From positions 429,606 to 493,605 of the forward strand of contig NW_014575553.1 in the NCBI RefSeq assembly GCF_000708205.1: a stretch of DNA of 64,000 nucleotides, given 5' to 3'. The notes under the pieces were generated by a model. The model saw only the letters and a list, made by a program, of their open reading frames with translations, was not told where the DNA came from and ran no database searches. This document shows, piece by piece, positions 45,587 to 58,260 of this stretch (position 1 is the stretch's first letter; the number at the start of each line of letters is the position of its first letter). A program made the position numbers and the translations under genes. The stretch is from Mixia osmundae IAM 14324 (lineage: Eukaryota > Basidiomycota > Mixiomycetes > Mixiales > Mixiaceae).

Positions 45587-46423
45587 ATGAAGCAGGACAA
45601 TCTCAATTTCAAGTGCGCACTCGTAACTGGCGGCGGAGGAGGCATCGGCAGAGCCTTGGCAGAGTATTTTTTGTCAAAGGGAAAGGAAGTTGTCATTGCC
45701 GGACGGACAGAGTCCAACCTCAAGCAGACCCTCGAAGAGATCAAGGATGACAAGCTCAGCTATGCCGTACTAGACACGAGCAAGCCAGAGACATTCGAGG
45801 CCTTTGTCGCTGATCTCTTGAAGAAGCACGACGTCGACTGCCTCGTCAACAATGCTGGCATCCAGAAGCCGATCCAGATTGTCGACGGAGGCTTGGACAA
45901 CCTGGCAGTGTATGACCAAGAGATAGCTACCAACATCATCGGACCGGTCCATCTCACTCAGCGACTGCTCCCTAACATCGTCAAACACAAGGGCGTCATT
46001 TACAACGTCGGCAGTGTACGTATTGTCCATCATCGAGCCACGCAGCACAGGCTAAGTCTGATCAACGTACAGTTGCTAGCCTACACAGGCATGGTTAAGT
46101 GCCCCTCCTATAATGCCACGAAAGCCTACATCCATTCGTGGAGCATCGCTTTGAGGTACCAGCTCGAGTCTAGTGGTGTAGCAGTGGCGGAAATCATCCC
46201 CAGCAGTACTTCCACCGCCCTTCACCGGGACCACGACGATCCGCACAACAATGACAAGGACAAGAACCCGAATGCGCAGACCGTAGAGGAATTCATGGCA
46301 GATATCACCAAGCTCATAGAGGCTGGGGAAGCCGATCTGCCCTCGTCCACAGCAGAATCCGTGGTGCACAAGTACAACGATGCCTTCTCCGAGGGCTGGA
46401 AAAAGCTCAATGGCAAGAGTTGA
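45587..46423 (+). CDS. Short-chain dehydrogenase/reductase (DltE-like)
   Basis: Exons 45587-46015 and 46073-46423 (57-nt intron) give 259 residues. The cofactor motif TGGGGGIG is near residue 14, NNAG is in the middle, and the catalytic YNATK with upstream Ser (VGS) lies across the splice. These are classical SDR features; the order and the HSWSIALRYQL segment resemble the DltE-type oxidoreductases of bacteria and fungi. Substrate unknown. Confidence 0.88.
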   Translation: MKQDNLNFKCALVTGGGGGIGRALAEYFLSKGKEVVIAGRTESNLKQTLEEIKDDKLSYAVLDTSKPETFEAFVADLLKKHDVDCLVNNAGIQKPIQIVDGGLDNLAVYDQEIATNIIGPVHLTQRLLPNIVKHKGVIYNVGSVRIVHHRATQHRLSLINVQLLAYTGMVKCPSYNATKAYIHSWSIALRYQLESSGVAVAEIIPSSTSTALHRDHDDPHNNDKDKNPNAQTVEEFMADITKLIEAGEADLPSSTAESVVHKYNDAFSEGWKKLNGKS

Positions 46424-46484
46424 ACGCTCGGAGAGTTTGCTTTGATGTCACGATGCATATGTACTACACGCTGAAAGACATAGA

Positions 46485-48101
46485 TCAGACCTCAACGAAT
46501 GCACGATACGCCACGAGGTGGTTGCCAGAGAGTGTGACTTTTTCGTTGGCACCAATAAAGTAGACTTGGCCGGCTTGCTTGATGCAAGCAGTCTGATCGC
46601 CAACCGAGAGTCTCGCCTCTCCCTCTAAGGCCGTGACAATCATGATACTGGGCCCGCCTATGGGTGCATGGGTCTCTTCCTTGCCTTCTGGCAAGTCGAT
46701 AAGCGCGACACTGAACTCCTCAATTGGTGGGTCGTATAATTTTGTGTATCTGGCTTGCTGAAATGACTGTGGTGTCATCAGCTGCTTGTCCGAAGGTCCA
46801 AAGGTATAAGTGAGCATGTTGATGAGCGTGGGTGTGTCGCGAAGCTTTGGCGTCAAGCCAGCGCGAACGACATTATCTGAGCTTGACATCAGCTCGGTCA
46901 TGACCAATCCTTCGTAAGACGTACCACTGGTAGCCATGCACTCGACGATATTGCCAGTGAGATACGCGTGGGGCTCGTTGGCTTTGAGAAAGATGGCCTG
47001 TCCGGGCTCGAGGGTGACGACGTTGAGAACGAAGGAGCAGAAGATGCCGACATCATTCTTGAATTGCTCGTCTAGTCTGACGACGAGCTCCTCGATCGAC
47101 CCCGAGGGGAAGTCGGCAGACGTATCAGCCTTGCCTTCTTGCGAGTATACTTCTGCTTTGTAGCGCTGCACGAGCTTGCGAACTTCAGGCTTTACAACCT
47201 TTTCGGGATGCGCATTCATGAGAGCAGCGAACAGATCCTTCAGAGCGTCCTGTAGCTTCTTCGCGTCTGCAGTGACGTCGCTCGAGCCCGCCGCTGTCCT
47301 GTAGCCTTTTGAGACCAGCTGCTTGGGCGCTTCTCTGACCGCAGACAGGAACGCTTCTGACGCCGATGCGTCCGTTGCATCGATGACGCTCTTGAACTCG
47401 GGTACGCCGTCGAGAAAGTCGGCTATCTCCTGGAGCGGTCTGAAGCCGCAGAAGCCGGAGAACGCGGTGATGGCAATAGCCATCTCAGGCTGCCCTCGGA
47501 TCGTTAGCACGCGAAACTGTCGTCGTCCGCTGGACCAATCACCTTGTGATTGTCATCTGTCAGGAGAAGCACAGCGATGAGTACAAGGCGGAGCACAAGT
47601 CTGCATGCATACCTTTGTAAGCGTCGGGCTTCTCCTTGTGTAATCTCTTTGCCAGTTGCTTGTCAGGATGAGCCTGGATGCTGAGCGCTTTGCCAATCGC
47701 GAGCACTTTGAACAAGAACGGCAGATCATCTTTGCCGTAGTGCTTCCGCACGGTGTCACCGAGGAGCTCCGGCTGAGCTGATAGCCTGTCCGAAAGAGAT
47801 TCGAGCTTGCTAGCCGTGCTAGAAGCGCCTTGCTCTGTCGAGCTGACCGAGTCCGAGCTTGGCACTATCCGGGACGGGAGCGAAGGATGTGTACCCATCC
47901 ATAGCTGCTTCTTGAGATCAAGACAAGCTGCTACTCGCTCTGCAAACCGCCCACCTCTGCGTAGGGCTTGTCCGCGCTATACTCCTTGTCGAATCCCGGA
48001 ATGACGCCTGCAAATTCAGACACCGTCGAGCCATCCTTGCCCAACACTCCCCAATCGTAGCTTTGCACCGCAGCCGCGAGCTCAAAGACAGTCTCGCCCA
48101 T
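46485..48101 (-). CDS. PMI40: Mannose-6-phosphate isomerase
   Basis: Exons 48101-47955, 47904-47613, 47556-47543 and 47489-46485 give 485 residues; the third exon is only 14 nt. Family blocks are QSYDWG, KPYAELWMGTHPS, LSIQAHPDK (zinc ligands), YKDDNHKPEMAIA, and EPHAYLTGNIVECMATS. PMI40 interconverts fructose-6-phosphate and mannose-6-phosphate, supplying GDP-mannose for glycoproteins and cell wall. The NHKPE block is recovered only with the 14-nt exon, which confirms it. The ATG at 48101 was chosen because family similarity begins there. Confidence 0.95.
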
Positions 48102-48285
48102 GTCGAGCACTCGCCGGTTACTCAACGCTCGACGCGTGCGCGTGTGCGTGCCAGCGCGCCGAGTCTTGCCACTCACGGTCCGCTCCTTCTCGATCGGATA
48201 GCAGGCCTGCAGTCTGCGATGAGCAATACACCCTTGGATCCAATGAGTACAGGTGTGGGGTAGGAGTCAATGAAGGTTATAGGAT

Positions 48286-51200
48286 TTACGACCGTCGGAC
48301 AAACGGCGAGCCGATCCTGCTGCGGCTCTTGATCGAGGCGGGTGTGACAGATCCCTCTCGAACAGAATCACCAAGGCCGGCAGAGGGCGACCAGTCGAGA
48401 GACATCTCGAAGATGGCGCCTAATTCGGTGGGTATAGAGACATCGGCACGGACGCCGTCTGCCATGGGTTGAAGATGCTGCCATATGTCAACAGTAGCCT
48501 GTCCGACCTGGCGGTCTTTGAACGTATGCTTGTCGAGCAAGACCAGTTCGACATAGCAGGGTCCATTGGCAGATGTCGCAATCGTCACAGGCTCCTCTTT
48601 GAAGGTTGCTTCTGTGCCGCTGTGTTTGACCGCAGCCGACTTCTCGTACACTTTGCCATCCTTGCGAATGATGACGTAGGGCTTTACGTCGGCTTCCGAG
48701 AGACCGTGTACGGAATTGATGGTCAGGCGTAGACTGCCCTGACGTGTGGTTGCATCGGACAGCTCGAGGCCAGCAGCTTGAGCTTGGGTCGGATCGAGCA
48801 CAGCGCCATCTTCGGTCACGATCGTACCGTCTTTGTTCTTTCGCTTGATGCCCACTACCTTGCGTGCACCTGAGAAAACTCCACCGCCAACGCCTTTCAC
48901 GACTGAACCGCCGCCTTTCGCAACGCCTGCGCCAACGCCAAGCACGCCTCCGCCTGTGGCCGTCATGACACGTCCAGCACCGCCGACAAAGGTCGAAGTC
49001 GCCGCTCTTGATCGAGCGACAAATTCGGGTCGGAAGAGCAAACGCAAGCGGATGTGGCCTTGTCGCTTGCCGGTCTTCGGATCTGCAAGATCGATTGTGA
49101 CTTGAGATGGTTGAAATGGTTCAAGGCTGGCCAGATCAACTTTCGCTTGACCGAGCTTATCGTCAGCGTTGCCCATGTCCCAATCGTAGCATTTGAGCAC
49201 AAAGTCTGCCGCGACTCTACTTTGCACGTTCACCGTAAAGTCCTCGTCCCATTTCGGTGAAAGCGTTTTCTTCTTGATCTGACTCTTGAATACATCTTCG
49301 CCGTTGAGAGTGAACTTGACGTATGGATCGGACTTTCCATTGCGGTCGGCTGCAGGCAGATCTCGGCCGTCGAGGACGTCGACACGTAGGACGCCACAAT
49401 CTATTCATTGTCTCAGTAAAACGCTGCGGTCACGTCTTCCGTGCTCTACGTACTGTTGACGCTCTCACGAGGCTCGATCTGGATTGCGACTGGCACATAT
49501 CGAGCTTGAATGGTGACCGTGCTGCGGAATGCGCCGTTGGGACCAGTCAAGACAAAGTCGTGTGGCTTGTCCTGGCAGAAGACGCATCAGTCAAAGTATG
49601 TGTCAACGGCATCAACGTACCAGGCAATCGCCAAGGAAAGTATCCATGTCGCCGCTAAACTGTGCATATGTATCGTCATTGGTATCTTTCTCAGCACTGT
49701 CAAGAAATGTCAGCTCGGTGAGTATATCGAAGGCTTTGACTGACGTGTTGAGCTTGAGAATGACGCGGGAGAACTCGCGCTCCCGAATGAAAGCCTCGCC
49801 GACTTCGTCCCAGGTGACGTTAGTCGTTCTTGCGGGCTCTGTCGAGTAGGCCGGCCAATAGGCGTCATCGCATGCAATCTCTAGTCGAGCGCCTTTCCTG
49901 GCTAATTGTCCGCCGATGATGCTGAAGACGACGACACCGGAGGGTGCAGACAGTATCTCATCGCGCGACATCTCGACATGGTCCCTTGCCTTTGAGTCTT
50001 TGTCGGCTGTACCTATGGTCGAGTCTTCGACGATACCGTTCTTAATAGCTGCTTCGGCATCCGGAGCGGGCTGTATCGCACCCTTGGCTACCTTTGCAAG
50101 GTCCCTTGTTGATGCATTCGGAGTGATTGTAGTCGATGCTGGACCTTCAATGACAGATGCATTGTCGTCCTGATCGGCAGCCTTTATCTTATCGACTGCG
50201 TTCTCAACCGCCTCGAAACTGACAGGGATGTTTGCGCAGGGGAAAAATTGGACTGTGTAGCTGACGCTACCCTTTATTGTCTTACGATTGTTCGTCGCTA
50301 GCGGCGAGTTACGGTCAAGCTTGCCCTTTGACAGCCAAGGGGCGCGCTTCGTGTCTCTACCTTCTTCGAGCAACGAGGCGACATCGAGATCAGTCTGACC
50401 TAGCGTCCTGTCCTTGCCATTGTGCTCATAGTCCATACATTCCAGCACGAGTTTGTCCTTTTCGGAGTGGATGGGCACGTAAACGATCTCATCCCATTCG
50501 GGATTGAGGTTATTGTTGACGACCATCGTTCTGGCGACGATGATACCCGAGTGCAGAATGCGCATGTACGGATCGCTCTTACCGCCTGTGAGCGCTTCGA
50601 CATTCTTGAGGTCTTTACCGTTTTGGAAATGGAAACGGAGGACACCAAGTGGCCTCGTGTAGCCGCCCGCGCCACTGACTGCGCCAGCCATCATGACGGG
50701 CTTCCAAGCAGCGCTGAAGCGAGCTCGACCGCTTGCGCAGCCGTTCAGCGGGAACCAGTCGTTGCTCTTGGCGTTGGCTGCCATTAGCTCTTGAAGTTTG
50801 ATGTTGACATAGCCTACGATCGGATCTTTTGTAAAGCCACGGTCGTCGCAGACCTGGACGGTGACCATCGCGGAGCCTTTGTCGGTCACCAGTGCTTCAG
50901 CTGGGTGCTCCCAGATAGGGTTGATCGTCCGCTTGAGCTGCTGGCTGCGACTGATCTCGACGCCATTGAGCAATATCTTGGCATATGGATTGAGCTGGCC
51001 AAGTGTTGTCTTTGACTTATCGAGCTCTTTAGCCTGATTGAGCATGATGCGCACGATACCCGTCTTTGTTTCGGGTATGGGCTCCTCTGTACCGTCTTGC
51101 AACTTCTTCGCTTTGAGCACAGGGAAGTATCGGACATCGCCAGTGACCAGGCCGCGCTCCTTGCCTTCCGAGAAGAGTGGCACGCTGACAGCTTCCTGCT

Positions 51201-53003
51201 CGGGATCCTGCTCGAGCGACTTGAGGTCGAAGTTGCCAATGCCCAACTCAGAGTCTTTGCGACGTTCATTGTAATCGAAAACGCTGAGCGTAAGGCTGTC
51301 GGCGAGTGACTTGATGAGCAGAAACTTGGTTTCATTCCAGTGGGGATTAGCAGTCGAGTGCTTGATCTTTGTGCGCGCGACTTCAGCCCGCTGACTGAGC
51401 GAGAAGCTGACGTAGGGATCAGGAGTACCGCCGCCGACCTTGGTTCCTTTGAGGCCTTTGCCCTGGAACACAGTGACCTGCAAGACGCCGATTGCAGCAT
51501 CGGCTGGCTGACCAGAGAGCATCTGCTCCAGGTTGAGCGTGAATACGTTGGGATCATACATCATGGGACCGAGCGTAGCGTTGAGCTGGCTCATGATGAA
51601 GCTATGCAAGCCAGGTATGATGCTGAGATCGAAACCGACGGGACGGAGGACAAAGTCGATGTGTGGAGGCTCCATGAAGCTGATATCGACCGTCTGAGCA
51701 TGTGGGAAATTGGCGATGAGTTTGATTCTGATTCTGAGCAGGCCGGTGAAGCTGATGTTCTCGACGACAATGTCTTTTGAGACGCCGGCAACGCCTTTGC
51801 CAATTCGAATCGTCAACACAATCTTTGGATTGACTTTATTGGCCGCTGCTTTGACGGTGAGATCGTCAACATCGTTTGGCGTAAAGTTGACCTTCCAATC
51901 CATGACGACAATGTCCTCTGGCGTATCCGGAAAGGTACGAACGTGATCGATATAAGGCGCCTTTGTACCTAGCGTGAAGGTCGTCATGCGAAGACTGTCC
52001 AGGAAGCCCGGCGTTGAAACGCTGAGGACCTGATCCACCGAAGCAACGATAGTGGCGGAGAGGACAGGCTCGTAAATGATCCAGAAACGTTGCAAGAATG
52101 AATTCATCCATCCTGCCGACTCGAACTCGGTGAAGAGCCTCGTCTTCGCGATCTGCCGAGAGATATCATCACGAGCGTTGTGGCGCGTCCGGCTGATCGA
52201 ATTGGAGTAGTACGTCGCGCAAAAGGCGAGGATGATGAAGAGCCATCCCCAGCCGCCGCCGAAGACGGTGGCATAGTGGGAGGCTGCGACAGCAAAGAAG
52301 ATGATGGCCGCACTGCAGAGCGCACATCCTATCAGGGGTTGCTCAAGGCTAGTCTACGAGGAAGTCATACTTGTGGAAGTAGGTGCCGTAGAAGCTCTCG
52401 TTCAAGAAGTCAGACAGCAGGTTGCGCTGTCTGATCTCGACGGGCGAGAGCATGCCATCGCCATCCTGTGCGAGCTGATCGTTCCAGCCAATCTTGAACC
52501 AGTCTGGGATCGGTCTGGCAGGTTCGGTAGGATAGGCGCCCACTGTGGCAGGTTGAGAGGCACTCGTCGTGGCGGTGTCTGCTGGCGTGCGGTGCTGCTC
52601 CGGCTGATTGACCTTCTCGACCGACTTTGCATCGACGGTGGGCTTGATGTCGGTCGTACCTGCAGCGTCCGTCTTGACCTCTGTTCGTGAGGCAGGCAGT
52701 AAGCAGTGAGCGTGGGGCATGCGCCCTCGAGGGGATGAGCAGTCACTCGCCTTTGGCAGTGGCATTGTTGCCATTGGCGAGCCCGTTGGTGCCCCTTCCG
52801 GACAAGTCATCAAGTCTGCTGCCCTCGTTCTTTGCGACCTGGCTTGCTTTGGCTTGGGGTGACGCCGAAGCCGAGAAAGTGTGAGTCTCTGTGCCCGTAC
52901 CGGTCGTGCTCAGCGGATGGCTGGGATTCGCTGTGCCTTGCACGGCCAGCTTGTCGGAGCCACCCGTCGTGGGCGCATAGTCGCTCGCCTGTGGGAACGA
53001 CAT
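48286..53003 (-). CDS. Tricalbin-like ER-plasma membrane tether
   Basis: Exons 53003-52751, 52680-52371, 52312-49621, 49571-49454 and 49400-48286 give 1,495 residues. A disordered N-terminus is followed by a hydrophobic hairpin (NAAIIFFAVAASHYATVFGGGWGWLFIILAF, in part), an SMP lipid-transfer domain (WMNSFLQRFWIIYEPVLS onward), and several C2 domains with DPYV/DPYM and NPxW motifs. This is the tricalbin (Tcb) layout; such proteins tether cortical ER to the plasma membrane. The first intron fits only a GC donor (gcgagt). It diverges from TIM10, with 106 bp between starts. Confidence 0.93.
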
Positions 53004-53109
53004 CGCCCCTGCTGCCTCGAGACTCGCCAAAGAGCGTCTCTCCCGGGCTGGGCTGGATGGCCTGTCGTCGCCTCGCGTTGCCCTGCCTGCAGTCAGTTTG
53101 TTCGACAAG

Positions 53110-53519
53110 ATGAGTCTGTTTGGAGGCGGCCGGGCGCAGTCGGCAGCTCAGATGTCGGCAGAGGTGAGCAGGCTGGCATGAGTGTAGGCCCGTGTGCTCA
53201 AAGCGCATGCAGAAAATGGAGGCAGCCGTCACCGAGATCGAGATGGTGGCCGACATCTTCAACAGGATAGTGTCCAGCTGCCACGGCAAGTGCATCGGCA
53301 CTCGCTACAATGACTCACAGCTCAACAAGGCAGAGGGCGTCTGCATTGACCGGTCAGTCTAGCCGCTACAGCATGTCAAGCTCGGGCTCATTTCGGGGAC
53401 GAGACAGATGCGTGGCAAAGTTCTTCGCCGTCAATGAAGCGGTCGGCAAGCGGATGCAGCAGGCTCAAGGGCAGCAGCAAGCCGCGGGGAGTAGCACCAC
53501 CAACATGTTTGGCTTCTAG
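53110..53519 (+). CDS. TIM10: Mitochondrial intermembrane-space chaperone Tim10
   Basis: Exons 53110-53163, 53213-53352 and 53408-53519 give 101 residues. The twin CX3C motif is CHGKC and CIDRC, with RCVAKFF after it, and the block EIEMVADIFNRIVSSC is typical of Tim10. Small Tims carry hydrophobic precursors across the intermembrane space to the TIM22 complex. A Gln-rich tail ends the protein. Confidence 0.93.
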
Positions 53520-53535
53520 CTTGTTGCAGTTCCTT

Positions 53536-55567
53536 CTAGAGCGAAGTGCGAGCGAGATCCTGTTGAAGCCCGTCCCAGGGATGCTCGTCCTTTGGCGACT
53601 CGGCGAATTCGGCGATCATGCGTCCTCCTGCTGCCATCGAGGTACCCTCGCCATCCAGCGCCGAGGAGGGCGGAGAGTTGATGATCTCTTCGCGTGAGGG
53701 TATCGGTAGCCTGCAAGCGCGCGAACCGGCCTGTCAGCCATGCAAGCAATCTGGCTTAAGCACGGGACATACGATTCTTGGCGCTTTGCTGGGCGGACAG
53801 GTTCTTGTATTGGTTCTCTGACGAACGCACGGAACTCGCGTACTTCCTCGGCAATGAGCACCTTCATGCCTTCGATCGTGTCTTCATTTTCGAAAGCGAA
53901 GTCGAACGTCGTGGTCGTCGTCAAGATGTCCGCTGGATCATACCATACGCTCAGGTAGGGATGTCGCAGAGCGTCCTGGCATGTGATACGCTCGGCAGGA
54001 TCGAATGCGAGCAATCGGGCGAGCAGGTCGAGCGCCTGAGGATTCGCATGCGGGTAGAGCAGATTGAACGGAATGCCCGCTTTGTAGGGCAGACTGCGGA
54101 TGTACTCCTGCGCTCTCGGGCTGCCCACGCGTCGCAGGGTCTGATCGCTGGGAGTACCGAGGTAATGAATGATCTGGTTCAATTGATCCACGTAGTCTGC
54201 GCACTCGTCAGACGCGGGCAGCTGGTCGAGCAGCCTGTTTACCTTTCCCTTTGAAGATGGGTCGTCCCCCCAAGAGCTCTGCGAGGATGCAGCCGACGGA
54301 CCACATGTCGACTGGACTGTCATGTCAGACCGATGGCAGCTTCCTACAGAGTGTACGCACTGGCGGTCGTGTAATTTTGAAAGGACAGCATGATCTCCGG
54401 AGCACGATACCATCTGGAGACACTTTGCATCAGCGCGTCAAGGTGACAGAGGCACGAGAAAGAGACCTAGTAGCAACGTATTCCGTCATGAGTCCTCCGC
54501 CGTTCGGATCGTTGCCCTTGTTATCGAGATCGAATCCTCTCGCTAGTCCGAAATCACAGATCTTGAGCTCACAGTCGGCATTGACCAGCAAGTTGCCTGC
54601 TCGAGTTCAGCATGCTCCCGTCTTGTGACAGATTGGGCATTCACCTGGCTTGAGATCTCGATGGAGAACATTAGCAGAGTGTATGTACTGCATGCAGACC
54701 TGTTGAGCGAGGTTTCAATATCGCTCAGCTGACCTACACGAAGTCCACAAAGCGTCTGATAGATGAATGACTGAAAGTGCGCGTCTGACAGAGGCTGACC
54801 CGACCGAATCTGTCAGGCACATCAGTGTCGTGCTAACTGCCCACGATGAGACTCACGATCGCGTGCAGATCAGCTTCCATGAGCTCCTCCTGCACGAGCG
54901 ATCTAGGATCAATATACAGTCCTGAGACTAGCCTGCTTGGATGCTCACGTAAAGATACCTATCACGCGTGCTTGAGTCAGTTTGGGACATGCGCAAGCGA
55001 GCATGACGTACACTTCCTGAAAGTCGTGAGGATCGATGATATCCATGTCATACAGACAGGTGATCTGTATCTCCTGGCTAAATCAGCTGTCGCCTGACGA
55101 GCGTCAGGCCGCGTACGTTCTTGTGACCGCAGAAAAAGCGCAGTAGCCTGTGGGCGCCAAACCCCATCAGCTCGTTTGCGCCTGATTAGGCATGCGCTTA
55201 CTTGAGCTCTCGCAGCGCTCTCTTGGTGAGAATCTGTTGCCGCCTCGCGTGAGCTTGGTTGAGCGGCCAGCGCTGCCATCGTCCTACCTTTTTGGTGAAG
55301 ACTTTGGTTATCTTCTTGATAGCAACAGCCTCTCCTGTGCGGCTGTTCTTTGCTGCGCTGCAAAATTGCCAAGCGTCAGTAGCAGACAGCGCTTCGCGCG
55401 AGCAGGACGGACCAGACGATGCCATAGGCGCCTTGACCCAATTCCTTGACGAACTCGTACTCTCTCTCGACCCAAAAGTCATTGCCGAGGACTGGGAAGC
55501 TGTGCTTGGATGTCTTCGGTGGCTGGTTCGCAGAGGAAGAGCTCGCTACGGGAGCCTGATTCGCCAT
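53536..55567 (-). CDS. Slt2/Mpk1-type MAP kinase (TEY)
   Basis: The first exon runs from 55567 (an in-frame ATG at 55684 is possible) to about 55415, with [11 protein letters not shown]. Later exons carry [60 protein letters not shown], the activation loop [14 protein letters not shown], and [10 protein letters not shown]. The last exon ends at 53536. TEY and the DPHDFQE block point to the cell-wall-integrity MAPK rather than Fus3 or Hog1 (TGY). About ten small introns are present; the join between DFQE and EELMEAD (about 54870-55030) was not resolved. Confidence 0.88.
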
Positions 55568-55979
55568 TGTCGCTTTAGAAAGGCCTTGAGGTGCAATTGA
55601 AGCCCCGACGGCAGCTGATGAGGACAGACCGGCAGCGAGCGTGTCTTGTACGCTTGACGTCGCTCGGTGTCTACCAAGTGGCATCTATTTATTCGTTCAG
55701 CGCTCGTCGGAATGGGGCCCGTGGGCAACACCAGCTGAGCCGAATTGGCCAAGGCGATGCACGCGCGACCTGTCGATATGGCACGCTCGACCGGCACCGC
55801 CACGAACCTTGTCCATCTCCCTCACGCTCGGCGTCATACACTCTCAGCAACATACATCATCCTCTGCAGCGTGGAGCGTCGATGCGAGCATGCAGTGTGT
55901 ACAATGTGCAAAAGTCGTTCAAGGTGTGCAAGGGCAATTGCATGATATGCCTGCAGTTGACCGAAGGCCATGCCACGGC

Positions 55980-56998
55980 CTACGAGATGAATTGCCACTG
56001 TCGTCGTCGAGAGAGATGAGCATCTGCACGAAGGCTTGTGTGCAACACACTTACAGTCATGCCCGACAGACGGCCAGCGCCCAACGGACTGAGTTTCTGG
56101 AAAGCGGCCGGCGACAGATCGAGACTGCCAGCGATCTCGCAGCCCGCGCAACGATCGACAATACTCACGACGATGCTCTTGCCTCCCCAAGAGACTTGTG
56201 CTGCCCACACGAGCTGTTGTCAGCACAGCAGACGGTGCATGTACGAAGCAGCTTGCCTTTTCGATTGCAAAGCGGACTGTTGTTCGGGTTGCCGCCATTG
56301 GGGAAGCTGTCGAAGAGCTTGTAGGAGGCAGCGGCAATCATGTCAGAGTCCTTGTTGACGGTGCCGCACGCGTTCAGACCGCAAGAATAGAATGTCAGCT
56401 GTCCAGAATAAGTGGTCCCCGATCCTCCTGACGAGACGGCCTTGCTCCCGGCACCAGACAAGAAGGTCGTGCCCGCCGAACTTTGGTGGCTTGCATGCTT
56501 CTTATGCGCGACCTTTTTCGGCTTGGCAGAGTGGTGTTTCGACTTGTGGTGATGTTTATGGTGATGTTTTTGGTGCCTGTGCTTACGGTGATGATGGTGA
56601 TGACGGTGATGATGGTGATGGTGATGATGGTGCTTCGCACGCTTCGTTAGCCCGGATTCCTCTGTGCCTTCGTCATCCTCTCCTTCAGCCTCGCCAGCCT
56701 CGTCGTCATCGACTCGCTCGGGCTGTGGACTAGCAAGTTCGGCTTCCAGGAATGCTTCAGAATCCCCGTCATCCTCCTCATCTGTCAAGGCATCCAGTGC
56801 CGCTGCTCGTTCTGACAGCATGCTCGGTCTTCCATCATACTGCCGCCTTTGTAGCGATATCGGGCCCAGTCCGTGCGCAACATCATGGTCGCGGACATTG
56901 TTTAGATCTGTCAGTAGACTGGCGCCAGTATTGATCGAACTGCATGCAGCCGACGAAAGCACGGCTGCCGAAAGCAGTAGCAAAGTCGCTCGAGCCAT
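55980..56998 (-). CDS. Secreted expansin-like DPBB protein with a His-rich linker
   Basis: Exons 56998-56257, 56200-56055 and 55997-55980 give 301 residues. A signal peptide (TLLLLSAAVLSSAAC) precedes an acidic region, then a His/Lys-rich stretch of about 50 residues with long His runs (residues 122-170), then a double-psi beta-barrel: GQLTFYSCGLNACG, NPNNSPLC, VSWGGKSIVVSIVDRCAGC, LDLSPAAF. Single-domain DPBB proteins such as loosenins act on cell-wall polysaccharides without hydrolysis. The His run is unusual and may bind metal. The first intron best fits a GC donor. Confidence 0.82.
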
Positions 56999-57132
56999 GT
57001 CGCTTAAGTAGCACCACTTGTACTAGTCGTACTTCACGAGCCAGAGGATGAGACACAACATAGGCGCACGCGTTTGGCTTCTTTTGATATTTTCGGCGCA
57101 GACGCGTCCTTTTGAAAGTCACGATATGCGGA

Positions 57133-57188
57133 GATCTGAGGGCCACGTCGCGCTTGCGGGGATCTGAGGGGCTTAGTGCGCTTGCGCG
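57133..57188. promoter_or_regulatory. Two tandem 28-bp units upstream of the proteasome gene
   Basis: GATCTGAGGG, seven variable bases, then GCGCTTGCG occurs twice with a period of 28 bp, ending about 40 bp before the proteasome alpha ATG (57227). The conserved parts and variable spacer suggest a repeated protein-binding site, but no known factor is recognised. Confidence 0.4.
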
Positions 57189-57226
57189 CCAGGCGAAGCA
57201 AGCGCTACATCTGACAGCATTCCGGC

Positions 57227-58243
57227 ATGACCAGCATAGGAACGGGCTATGACCTGAGCTCATCGTAGGCCTCTGACGGATCGAGACTCGTGCAGAAGCT
57301 GAAGAGCAGTTTGCAGGACTTATTCACCCGACGGTCGCATCTTGTAGGCTGGCCGCTCGTCGAACGAGAAACGAGCTCATTCGGAGCGGCGCTACAGTCA
57401 GATCGAATATGCAGCAAAGGCGGTCGAGAATGCTGGCACAGCGCTAGGCCTGCGAGTCAAGGATGGCATCGTGCTCGCCGTCGAGAAGCTCGTACAAAGC
57501 AAGCTGCTCGTGCCTGGCGCAAACCGACGCATCGCGAGCGTAGACGACACTGCAGGTCTCGTACGTGTGCCACTCCACGCAGCGATGCATGGCTCATCAT
57601 AGCATAACCATAGGCAACCGCTGGACTGCTCGCTGACGGCAGACATCTCGCAAATCGGGCAAGAGAGGAAGCAGACAATTATCGAGACACTTACCGCACC
57701 GCCATACCGACGAAAGTACGTCAGGCACCCGTGAGCTTATGACGAGCTCATGTTCGATGACAGACTCTAGCAGAGAGGCTAGCGATGTACTGTCAAGCCT
57801 ACACGCTTTACTCGTCAGTCCGCCCTTTCGGTCTTTCCTCAATCGTCGGCGGCATCGATGACAAATCAGGCGAGCCAAATTTGTTCATGATCGAGCCATC
57901 TGGCGTCTTTTGGGGCTATCGTGGCTGTGCTGTCGGTAAAGGACGTCAGCTGGCAAAGACAGAGATTGAGAAGCTCAAGCTAGAGGAGCTCACTGCACGC
58001 GAGGCTGTTTTCGAAGCTGCGAGGATGTAAGCTTGGCTTCACAATCACAGCACCATTCTGAAGCTTCCGAACAGAATCTACTCTGTGCACGACGAAGCAA
58101 AAGACAAGTCATTCGAACTCGAGTTGACGTGGATCTCCAAGACAGAGACAAACGGCAAACATATGCCAGTGCCTCGAGATCTTCAGCAAGAAGCAGAGAG
58201 AGGGGCAAAGGAAGCGCTAGATGCTGCAATGGACGATGACTAA
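57227..58243 (+). CDS. PRE10: 20S proteasome subunit alpha 7 (PSMA3/Pre10)
   Basis: Six exons (57227-57264, 57317-57343, 57398-57560, 57614-57715, 57764-58026, 58075-58243) give 253 residues; exon 2 is 27 nt. The alpha-type start is [26 protein letters not shown], given here in part (YSPDGRIFQIEYA). Further blocks are [25 protein letters not shown] and [15 protein letters not shown], followed by the acidic C-tail DAAMDDD, all matching PSMA3. The alpha ring gates entry into the proteolytic chamber. Confidence 0.95.
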
Positions 58244-58260
58244 TGCATCTCGCTCACAAC

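Noticed and set aside
56580-56640. GATGGT-type microsatellite
   Set aside because: It is the coding sequence of the His tract of the expansin-like gene.
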